Shown piece by piece: positions 11,101 through 21,700 of a stretch of DNA of 64,000 nucleotides. Position 1 is the first letter of the stretch; each line of letters begins with the position of its first letter. The position numbers and the translations under genes are program-made. Under the pieces are notes generated by a model. That model was not told the DNA's origin and did not search any database. It saw only the letters and a list, made by a program, of their open reading frames with translations. The stretch is from Hypoxylon rubiginosum (Eukaryota > Ascomycota > Sordariomycetes > Xylariales > Hypoxylaceae), in the NCBI GenBank assembly GCA_902806565.1, contig CADCXA010000034.1, forward strand, positions 434,001 to 498,000, given 5' to 3'.

Positions 11101-12199
11101 TTATAAGTTTATATATTAATTAAAAATAAATCCTTACTTTTAATAATTTAATAAATTAAAAAAAGATTATAAATAATTTAGTTTAAATTATTAAATTAAC
11201 CTTATTTATAAATTAAAAAAAGAATGTTTTTTATAAATAAATAGTTTATAATAATTTTATATTTATTAAGTTAATAAAAATGTATTTTAAGTATTTATAT
11301 AGTTTATATATTTAAAATAATTTATATTTTAAAAAACTTTTAGCTTGGTTTTATACTTAGCTTAAATTCCTAAAAATTAAACTTTTTATATTATTTTTTT
11401 ATATTTATATTATTTCCTATATAAATATAACATTTTTAATAATTATATATTATTAATATAAAATAATAATAATTTTTTTATAAAAACTAAAAATATTTAA
11501 TATTTATTTTATAGGTTTTTAAAATTCGTTAACGTTTATTTAATATTTTATAAATTAATAGTTTTTATTATTTAAAAAGTTTATTAAAACTTATATAAAT
11601 AATATTATTATTTTTAATAACTTTAAAAAAAAGTATTTATATTATTTTAAAAAAATTTTTTAAATATATTTTAAAATTAAATTAATATTATCACTTAAAA
11701 AATCTTTTTTTAATTACTTTTTTATTAAATTGTTTAAATTTATAATAAACGAATTTAAAATTCTAATAACTATAAATTATATTAAAATATTAAAAAAAAT
11801 TAAAATATTAATAACTTTTATTATATTTAAAACTTATTTTAAGTTATTAATTTTCTTATATAAATACATCTTTTAATACACTTAAAAAACCAAATTATTA
11901 TAAATTTAAAAAATAATATTACTAGTTAAAAAATATAAAAATAAAATATTACCGCTTATATTTTTTATTAAAAAAAAATATATAATTAAAACATTTTTTT
12001 AACCAATTAAATTTAAATTAAAATTATTTAAAATTTTATAATTTTAATTTATTAAACTTAATTATTTAATATATTAAAACTTTAATAATATAATATTTAT
12101 TAAAATAAATACCTTAAAAAAAAAAAGCTTTAATATAATAATTTTTTATTATAACAGTAATTAAAATTAAAAAAACATAACATTAAATAAAATTTAACT

Positions 12200-13900
12200 A
12201 GTAATATATTTATTTAAAATTCTAATTAAAATTAAAATAAAATATAATATTATAAAACTTAAAATCATTTATTTAATTTAATTTTACTATTAATATAAAG
12301 TTTAATTTTAATTTTATATTAAACTAATTATAATATTAATTAATCACGTTATTATAAAAAATATTATAAATTATATTAACCTTAAAATAATAAATATTAA
12401 TAAAATAAATAATTAATTAATAATTATTTTAATATTTCTCTTTTAATATTAATTAAATATATATTATATATTAAATTATTTAAACCTTATTTTAAATATA
12501 TTATTATATTTATTAATTAAGAATATTTTAATAAACTAAAAAAAAAAATTAACACTATAAAATTAAAACTTAATAATATAATTAATAATTTTAATTATTA
12601 TATTATTAAAATTAAAATTAATAAAGATTTTAAAATAAAAATTATCGCTAGATATAATTATAATAAAAAACTATAATAATTATATTAAATTTTTTTTAAT
12701 ATTAAAAAAAACAAAAAAAACACTATTAAATAATATAAATATATTTTACTAAATAATTTAATATATTATATTAACTATATAAAATATTAACATTTATATT
12801 TTCTTTTAATATATATAAAAAAACTATTTAAAATAATATATAATTATAAGTATTATTTTAATTTTAAGTGTATAATCTAAGATTTAAAAAACATATTAAT
12901 TTAAAACATATTATAAAAAATTAAAAAATATATTTAATTTTATTTTAAATATTAAAAAAATAAAATAAATAAATTTAAACTTTTAAAAAAACTTAAACTA
13001 ATTAAATTACCAGTTATTTTTTTTTATATAATAACTTAAAACTTTATAATTAAATTACTATTAATTTTATTAAAAATAAATTTCTAAGCGGTATTAAAAT
13101 ATATAATATTTAACGTATTAATAATTATTATTTATAAGTTTAATAAAAAAATCTTATTAATTTTTAAAAACATTATATATATAATAAAAAAATAAAAAAT
13201 ATTAATATTATAAATATTATAATTTTTAAATTAAAAAATATTAATTAAGGTTATTTTAAATAAAAACTTTAAATTTATATTTAAGTTTTAATAAATTATA
13301 TTTATTAAATTAAAATTTTTATTAATAATATTAACCGCTTAATATTTTTAAACTAATAATTAATTTAAATAAAAAAATTAAAATATAAAAATTATAATTT
13401 ATTATTATTATTTAATAATATTTATAATATTATAAATTAATATAATTTTAATTTTATAATATAATATAAATAATATTAAATTATTTATTTTTAATAAATT
13501 TTTAAATAAAATAATTTACGGATTTAAACCTTAAAATATAATTTTTATATTTAAAGTTTTTATTAATTTTATTAATTTAAATATTTTAAAATAAGTTTAT
13601 TAAAAAAAAGTTAAAGTGGTAATTAATTTTATAATAATAAATATTAAAACTAAATATAACGTTAAATATAATTTAATTTCTTTTAATAAAAAAAATTAAT
13701 TTATTTATAATTATATAAAAGATATTATCTTTTTAAAAAGCCGCTAAAAAAATGATTAATTTAATATATAAACTTATTATTTATTATTTAAAAAATTAAA
13801 AAATTAATATATAAAATTAATATTTTATTATATTAATAAATTTATAAAGTTATTTTAATAATATAATTTTATTATATTTTATAACTAAAAAAAATTATAG
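12200..13900 (+). pseudogene. RIP-mutated Ty3/gypsy integrase relic
   Basis: Integrase motifs of a chromovirus-like gypsy element remain on the + strand. Near 13000-13180 a stretch matches the first catalytic block (Leu-Pro-Val-Pro, then Trp-x-x-Ile-x-x-Asp-Phe-Ile, Leu-Pro-x-Ser). Near 13330-13400 a stretch corresponds to TAYHPQTDGQSE with Gln codons turned to stops (TA, stop, YF, stop, TNN). Near 13690-13760 remnants of the GPY/F region follow. The upstream limit is a guess; reverse transcriptase was not clearly found for this copy. The reading is by eye and is sensitive to frame choice. Confidence 0.5.
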
Positions 13901-14482
13901 TTAAAAATAACGATAATAATTAGATTTTTTATAAAATAAAAACTTTATTTAATTAATATATAAATAAATAAAAAAACCGATTAACTTTAAAATATATAAT
14001 TAAATAAAAAAGCTATTTATAAATTTATAATTAATAATATTTAAAATAAATTTTAATATAAAATATAGTAAAATTTATTAATATTTATAATAAAATTAAT
14101 TTATTAAATATTAATAACTTAAAAATTAAAAGTTTAAAAAAAAACACTAATATTTTAAAAATTTAACTAACTATAAAAAAAACTAAATTTATATAAAATA
14201 ATAACCAGCTTAAATAAAATAATATTAAAATCACTTTAAAATAATTTTAATTAACTATTAAATTAAAAAACGTTTTTAAAGTTATTAAAATTATAAATAT
14301 TATATTTAAAATTAATATCTAAATATTAATTTTATAAAAATTAAACTAATTAATTAAAATATTTATAAGATTTTAATAAAAATATATATTTTAATAATTT
14401 CCTTATTTAAAAATAATATATATAAATAATATATATATTATTTAAAAAAACATATATATTATTTAAAAAAATATATATATAT

Positions 14483-14737
14483 TGTAATGGAGCATAGCTC
14501 CAATATCTCGTAATCAAAAGGCATCGTAGGTAATAACAAATATAAGGGATATATCAAAGATGCGTCGATCGGCACGAATATCTAATCAATATCAAAGCAC
14601 CGTATATAATAAAAATGGTATTTAAGGAAAGGTTATCCTGGCGTGTTATTTAAATAAGCTACGCAGCAAGCTCGAGCTATATACGGCCCAAGGCATCACG
14701 TGACATCCTGACACCCTGGCATCCTAATCCCATTACA
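14483..14737 (-). repeat. 3' LTR, type B (255 bp)
   Basis: On the minus strand it begins TGTAATGGGATTAGGATG and ends CTCCATTACA. It shares terminal sequence, a GTCACGTGA word and a CCGATCG-CGCATC word with type A, but most of the middle differs. RIP-mutated copies of this type flank 17160-18722. Confidence 0.8.
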
Positions 14738-14747
14738 GCCCTCCCCT
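14738..14747 (-). other. Polypurine tract of the non-autonomous element
   Basis: The minus strand reads AGGGGAGGGC directly before the type B LTR. It resembles the AAGGGAGGG tract of the gypsy element at 5441-5450, as expected if the same enzymes act on both. Confidence 0.7.
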
Positions 14748-14879
14748 ATAGCGACGATGAGTCTTCATCGAATCGGAGCTATATAAAACAAACAAACAAA
14801 TAAACAAACAAGCAACCAAATATACGATCGCCGAGCTTAGGTGAGCCTTGAAAAAAAAAATTTCAGGACGCGCGTGCCG

Positions 14880-15475
14880 GCAGTCCTTTGTAGCTCTCCT
14901 CCCCATACCTATACCTTGTAGCTCTCCTCCCCATACCTGATACCTCGTAGCTCTCCTCCCCATACCTGATACCTATACCCTCTTGTACGTAACCAGTGCC
15001 TCGATCGACTTGATACCATCTTTGATCCTTCTCTTGAAACCTTGATACCTGGGACTTGACTTGACTTGACTTGACTTGACTTGAACTTGGACTTGAACTT
15101 GGATTCGTGGACTTGGACTCGTGGACTTGGACTTGGACTTGGACTTGGACTTGAAGGGGTAACTATGCGGGGCACCCTGGGCTCCGAAGCCGTCATCTTG
15201 TACTTGATTCTTGCTTGGTATCTCGAGTATCTAGTATCTCTGTGGCTAGTATCTCGATAACTGGGATCTCGTGTAACTAGGGCTGGGATCTCGTAGGTCT
15301 TGGTCGACTGGTATCTTGCTTGGTATCTCGATCGGTATCTTGCTTGGTATCTTGCTTGGTATCTCGTATGGTATCTTGTGTAACTAGGGCTGGGATCTCG
15401 TAGGTCTTGGTCGGCTGGTATCTTGTAACTGGTATTTTGCTCGGTATCTTGCTCGGTATCTTGCTCGGCTAGTAG
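14880..15475 (-). repeat. Simple and tandem repeats inside the non-autonomous element
   Basis: Three repeat kinds fill the internal region: copies of GTAGCTCTCCTCCCCATACCT (14890-14975), ACTTG/ACTTGG tandems (15050-15155), and a field of GGTATCTTGCT/GGTATCTCG units (15200-15475). Within the last, a block containing GTAACTAGGGCTGGGATC occurs twice (near 15273 and 15376). The same tandems are visible in mutated form in the copy at 17420-18462, so they are part of the element. Confidence 0.75.
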
Positions 15476-15763
15476 GCATCGTTCGTAACCAGCGACGTCG
15501 TGTACGAATTGATCGGCATCGTATCGGCTTGACTGGTAGGCATCGTAGGTAATTTTGCTCGTGGGAACCCAAGGATTTCTTGACGCGTGGGTGTCTTGAC
15601 GTGGGTGTCTTGGCGTGGTGGAAAGGAAAACAACAAAGAGGAATAGAAGGCTCTGGGACTCCCACGTCTAAAAGTTTGTAATATTCATCCTGATCGGTAT
15701 CGCATCAATCAAGGCAAATACAAGCGGTCCTCCTAAGACTGTGGTTGCGTAGATTCGAGTCCG

Positions 15764-15775
15764 GGTTGGGCGCCA
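15764..15775 (-). other. Primer-binding site of the non-autonomous element
   Basis: On the minus strand TGGCGCCCAACC begins two bases after the end of the 5' LTR. TGG is the complement of a tRNA CCA end, so this is the expected minus-strand primer site. On the + strand the sequence further inward (TTCGAGTCCGGGTTGGGCGC, then CA) resembles a tRNA T-loop followed by an acceptor strand, so pairing with the primer tRNA may extend past the usual length. The tRNA species was not identified. Confidence 0.65.
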
Positions 15776-15777
15776 AC

Positions 15778-16055
15778 TGTAATGGAGCTCTGCTCCTATA
15801 CCGGTGATCCTCGGCCTAGATAGCAGCTGTGCTGCTATCTACCCTGGACTGCACCTAACCTAAGAAATAACTTGAAAAACGTCCCGATCGGCGCATTCGA
15901 GATATCTTGCAAAAGAGTGTATATTCCTGCGATGCGTGGCTATCTAGTTGTGTAAGAGGCTCTGCGAGCCTCTTAAGAGAAAAAAATGAAAAGAATCTAG
16001 CTACAGGGTAGTCACGTGACCTCTTGCAGGGCACTGATCGCCGCATCCCATTACA
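15778..16055 (-). repeat. 5' LTR, type A (278 bp), same as 5451-5728
   Basis: Read on the minus strand, this LTR appears identical to the 3' LTR of the gypsy element at 5451-5728, in inverted orientation and 10 kb away. It joins directly to the primer-binding site of the non-autonomous element, so it is a true 5' LTR and not a separate insertion. Confidence 0.85.
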
Positions 16056-17159
16056 GTATTTATAAGTTAATATATTATTAGGTTTTTATTATAAATTCTT
16101 TAAAACTAAGAATTTTTACCATTAAAAAAAATAATAAATTATTAATTTAATATAAAATTACTACGATTTAAATAAAATTAATTATTTTAGGTTTAATATA
16201 TATTTTAATATAAAATAATTACTAGAAATATATAAAAAAAACGTTATAAAAAGTATATAATTTATTATATTTATATAAAAAATAATATAAATATAAAAAA
16301 ATAATATAAAAAACTTAGTTTTTAAGAATTTAAGTTAAATATAAAACTAAATTAAAAGCTTTTTATAATATAAACTATTTTAAATATATAAACCACGTAA
16401 ATGCTTAAAATAAAAAGTTAATAAAAAAATATTAAGTTATTAATAATATTAAAAATCTTTTTATTTTTTATATATTATATAATTTTTTTTTATTATAATA
16501 AAAAATAAATGTTAAATAATATGTTTTTATTAAATATTTTAAAATTAATTACTACGTGATTTTTTTTATAGTTATTAATTATTTTTTATATAATAAAATA
16601 AAAATAAATAAATAAGGTTAATTTTTTTATTTATTTTATTTTATTTTTTTATATAGTTTATTAAAAGTTTTATTAAAAAATTCTTAATTTTTAATATTTA
16701 AAAAATAGATTTTTTCTAGTTTATATTTATTTTATTAATTTTTAATAAAATTTATTATTATTTTTTTATTTTTTAGTATTTTTATTATATTTTTATTATT
16801 TTAAATATTATATTTATTAACTAGTATATTTAATTTTTTAATAAATAAAAAATTATTATTAATATAATAAATATTTTATTTAAATATAATTATTAACGTA
16901 TTTTTAAATTTAATTACATTTAAAAATAACGTTATAAATTTTATATAACTTTTTTTTTTAATTTTAAAACTTTTTTATATGTTTTTTATAATTATTAAAT
17001 TAAATTTAAATGCCTTTTTTAAATTTATTAATACATTAAATTTTATAAAAAAAAAATTAGTTTTATTAATAAAATTAACGTTTTTAACTATTATTTAAAT
17101 TATATTAACTTTTTTTTATATTATTTTAATATAATTTTTATTTAAAATTTTATTTATAT
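16056..17159. repeat. RIP-degraded spacer
   Basis: About 1.1 kb of nearly pure A+T sequence lies between the two non-autonomous elements. I see no recognisable coding remnant. Confidence 0.7.
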
Positions 17160-18722
17160 TATAATAAGATTAAAATGCCAGGGTGTTAAAATGTTATATA
17201 ATATTTTAAGCTGTATATAACTTAAGCTTATTATATAGCTTATTTAAATATTATATACTAAAAAAACTTTTTTTTAAATACCATTTTTATTATATATAAT
17301 ATTTTAATATTAATTAGATATTTATATTAATTAACGTATTTTTAATATATTTTTTATATTTATTATTACTTATAATATTTCCTTTTAATTACAAGATATT
17401 AAAACTTTATTTTATTATAATTAATACTTAACTTAAATTTAAATTTATATAATTATAATTTTAAAAAAATTACTTATTTTACATTTATTTTAATTAATAC
17501 AATAACTTTATATTATACCAATTAAAATAAATATTACAAACTTTTAAACGTGGAAATCTTAAAGCTTTTTATTTTTTTTTATTATTTTCCTTTTTACCAC
17601 GTTAAAACATTTACGTTAAAACACTTATATATTAAAAAATCCTTAGGTTTTTACAAATAAAATTATTTATAATGTTTATTAGTTAAATTAATATAATATT
17701 AATTAATTTATATATAATATCGCTGGTTATAAATAATATTTACTAGTTATATAAAATATTAATTATAAAATATTAAATAAAATATTAAGTAAAATATTAA
17801 ATAAAATATTAATTATAAAATACTAATTAATTAAAATTTATAAGATCCTAGCCTTAGTTATATAAGATTTTAATTATTAAAATATTAATTATAAAAATAT
17901 TAAATATTTAAAATATTAATTATAAAATATTAGTTAATTAAAATTTATAAAACCTTAATTATTAAGATATTAATTATAAAAATACTAAATATTTAAGATA
18001 TTAAGTAAAAATTAAATATAAAAAAATAACTTTAAAACCTAAAAAACTTTATATAGTTACCCTTTTAAATTTAAGTTTATAAATCTAAATTTAAGTTTAA
18101 ATTTATAAGTTTAAGTTTAAGTTAAATTAAATTAAATTAAATTTTAAATATTAAGGTTTTAAAGTTTTAAAAGAAAAATTAAGGATAATATTAAATTAAT
18201 TAAAATATTAATTATATATAAAAAAGTATAAATATTAAATATAAAAAGAAAAGCTATAAAATATAAATATTAAATATAAAAAGAAAAATTACAAAAAAAT
18301 AACTGGCACGCGCGTTTTAAAATTTTTTTTTTAAGGCTTATTTAAACTTGGCGATTATAAATTTAATTACTTATTTATTTATTTATTTACTTATTTATTT
18401 ATTTATTTATTTATTTTATATAACTTTAATTTAATAAACTTATTATTATTATAAAAAAAAACTATAATAAAATTAAAATACCAAGGTATTAAAATATTAT
18501 ATAACGTTTTAAACTATATATAACTTAAGTTTACTATATAGCTCACTTAGATATTACACGCTAAAAAAGCCTTTCCTTAAATACCACTTTTATTATATAT
18601 AATACTTTAATATTAATTAAATATTTATACTAATCAACGTATCTTTAATATATCCTTTATATTTATTATTATTTATAATACTTTTTTTTAATTATAAGAT
18701 ATTAAAACTTTACTTTATTATA
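17160..18722 (+). mobile_element. RIP-mutated copy of the non-autonomous LTR element
   Basis: Both LTRs (17160-17419 and 18463-18722, 260 bp each) align with the type B LTR; for example AAATGCCAGGGTGTTAAAATG stands where type B has GGATGCCAGGGTGTCAGGATG, and differences are of the C-to-T or G-to-A kind. The internal 1,043 bases align end to end with the unmutated copy at 14738-15777, including the mutated primer-binding site after 17419 and an all-A remnant of the polypurine tract before 18463. It lies on the opposite strand to the unmutated copy. Both LTRs being type B shows that this is the native arrangement for the family. Confidence 0.8.
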
Positions 18723-21700
18723 ATATAATTTAGTTTTTATTTTTAATTAATTAATATTAATTAGTTAATATAATTAATATAAATTATTATTTTAACGAAA
18801 TTTATAATATAAATACTATATATTATTTCTAATAATATTAAAATAAATATATAATTATAATTTTTATTTAATTTAATATAATAAATTAAACTTAATTTAA
18901 CGGTTTTTAATAAAATAATAATATATTATATAACTATAATTTATTTTTTATTATTATATTTTTAATAAAATTAAATTAATATTTTAATAATAATATAAAA
19001 TTTTAAAGTTATATATTTATATAAATAATTAAATATTATATTATATTTATTATAAAATTTATTATTAAATAATAAATTTAATATTAAATGTTTATTATAA
19101 ATTTATACCTTTATTTTAATTTATATTAATTATTATATTTTATTATAATAATTAATAATAAAATTAACTATAAATTTTATTTTTTTTATTATAAATATTT
19201 TATTAATTATTTTATTTATAATAATTAGTTTTTTTAATTTAAATATATTATATTTTTTAATAAACTTATTAAATTAAATTTAATTTACCATATAATAAAA
19301 TATTTTATTATTAATATATAATATTAATTTCTTATTATTATTTAATATATTAATTTTTAAAAAAAAATATCGTGTTAATATATTATTATAAGTTTTTAAT
19401 ATTAATATTACGTTAATTATTTTAATGTTATTAATAATTAAAACTTTATTTTATAAAAGTTTATTATTAAGTTATATTAAATTTATAAAAAAAATATTAA
19501 ATATATTTTTTATAATAAACTTTTTATATATTAATTTTAATTATTTAAATTTAAATAAATTACTAAATTAAAATTTATATAATTTATATTTTTTTAATTT
19601 AAATAACGTGTAAAAATTAATAAAAATATATTTAAAATATTTATTATAAAATTTAAATACTTTTTTATATTTAAAATATATTTCTTTTTTAATATTTATA
19701 TTGTTTATTTATTAAAACGTTAAATAGTTAAAATTATTATTAAAATTCTTATTTATTTTTTTAAAATTATTTATTATAATATAATTATTTATTTTAAATA
19801 TATTTTTTTTTAATTAAAATTATTTTATTTATATATTATTTTATTAGTAATATAACTGTTTTTTTTTTATTAATATAAATTTATTAACGTTAATAATATT
19901 TTAAAAATTAACGGTTTTTTTAATAATAATAAGTATAAAGTTTATTAAAATTATAATAAAAATAATTTAAATTACTATAAAAATAGTTTAAATTATTATA
20001 AAAATAATTTAATTTATTATAAAAGTAGTTTAATTTATTATAAAAATAATCCGATTTATTTTTAATATTATTACGTTTATTATTTTTATTTTTAACTTTA
20101 TTATTTTTATTTTTAATAAAGCGGTTATTAATATATTTTTTTTTATTTTAATAATTTTTACCGTAAAGATTTCTTTAAAAAACATCGTTAATTAAATTTA
20201 TATTATTATTTAGTACTTTTTAATTTAAAGTGGTTTTATTAAAATTATTAAAAAAAATCTTAAATTAATTAACAATTATTTTATTAAATAATATTAAGTT
20301 TTTAATAAATTATTTATTAATATTTACTTTTAATATTAAGTTTTTTTTTTTAAATGTTAAAAAACTTAATTATTATGTTTTTTAACGTTAGTTTAAATAA
20401 GTTAAATAGTTATTAAAATTTATATTTATTAATATAATTATTATTAAAATAAATTACTTGTTTAAAATTTAATAAATAAAATTAATTTAAATATTAGTTT
20501 TTATTAAATTAATTATATAATAAAATTAAATTAATTTTATTATTTAGGTTTATATATTTTTATTTTAAAGATAATTTTATTTTATATATTTAATATTTTT
20601 AATTTTTTAAAAAGCTTTAGATTTTAATATTTTAAATTATATAAATAACTTTTTTATATAATAAATTAAATTATTTAATATAATTTAACGTTTAATAAAA
20701 AAAATTAAATAATTTATTAAATTATAATTTTATTATAATATAATTTATAAACTTAATTTTAAATCTTTTTTTATTTAATGTTATTAATATTAATAATTTA
20801 TTATATTATTTTAATAAAAAGTTAAATAAAATAATAAATAATTTTTTTATTAAAATAAATAATTTTATTTTTTTTATATAACTTAAAATAATTTAAATAA
20901 AAATAATTAATATTTATAAGCTTTTAATTATTAAAGTTTTATTTATATTAAATAATAATATATTAAGCTTATTAATTTTAAGTAATTTTTTTTATTATAA
21001 TATTAAATAATTTAGTTTATATATTATTATATATAATATTAATTACTATTATATATTAATTAATTTTATATTAAACTTTTATATTAAAAGTAAAATTAAT
21101 AAGTTTTAAGTTTATAAAATTTTTATTAAAAACCGATAAACCTGGTTTTTTTTTTAATATATTAATAAATATATTATTAATTAATAAATATTTATTAAAA
21201 AATTAGTTTAATATATTTTTAATTAATAATAAATTATTATTTTTACTTATATAAGTTATATTTTACAGTATAATTAATATTAAATATATTTATATTAAAA
21301 CTAAAATTAATAAATTAATAATTTAAATTAATATATTAATATAAATAAGTTTATTAAATATTTAATAAATTTATTTAAATGAAATATAAAAAGTAATTAA
21401 TAATAAAAATATATATTAATAATAAATTATTTTTAGTTTATTTTATATTATTTAAAATAATTAATATTTTTTTTATATTAATATAATTAAATGTTTATTA
21501 ATATCCGCTTATAATAAAATTTAAATATTAAAAATATTAATAATTAAATTTTAAATTTTTTTTAAAAAGTTAAATAAAAATATAATAATGGTTTTAACTT
21601 ATAAATTTAATAATATTTAATAAGGTATATTAAAATTAATCTTAATAATAAAAATTAATAATTAATTAATTATATATAAAAATATTAATACCGGTTTAAT

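Larger units (their letters stand above)
5729..14482. repeat. RIP-degraded transposon nest, left block
   Basis: About 8.75 kb of sequence has very few G or C bases. Where old coding regions can still be read, the changes are C-to-T and G-to-A (for example Trp and Gln codons turned into stops), the signature of repeat-induced point mutation. It holds a Copia relic and a gypsy relic, listed separately. I see no intact gene: the longest ATG frame (6966-6778, - strand) is a chance Lys/Asn/Ile/Phe-rich frame. An A/T-only tandem (ATATATATTATTTAAAAAA type) lies at about 14420-14482. Confidence 0.9.
14483..16055 (-). mobile_element. Non-autonomous LTR retrotransposon with two different LTRs
   Basis: The element reads on the minus strand: 5' LTR 16055-15778 (type A, 278 bp), primer-binding site, internal region 15777-14738 (1,040 bp), polypurine tract, 3' LTR 14737-14483 (type B, 255 bp). 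It has no pol; the small frames inside are low-complexity and unconvincing. The internal region matches that of the RIP-mutated copy at 17420-18462 along its length (for example the word GCACGCGCGT and the motif ATATTACAAACTTTTA). Normal composition shows that it arrived after the surrounding DNA was mutated. No clear target-site duplication is seen (TATAT on the left, GTATT on the right). It probably depended on enzymes from an autonomous gypsy element. Confidence 0.8.

Noticed and set aside
15384..15665. 93-residue ORF inside the non-autonomous element
   Set aside because: It runs through repeat units, is Arg-rich and has no Gag or other domain; the mutated copy gives no sign of codon conservation.
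15778..16055. Separate solo LTR inserted beside the non-autonomous element
   Set aside because: It abuts the primer-binding site exactly as a 5' LTR should, and the type B LTR of the mutated copy abuts the same site, so it replaces that LTR and is not an extra insertion.
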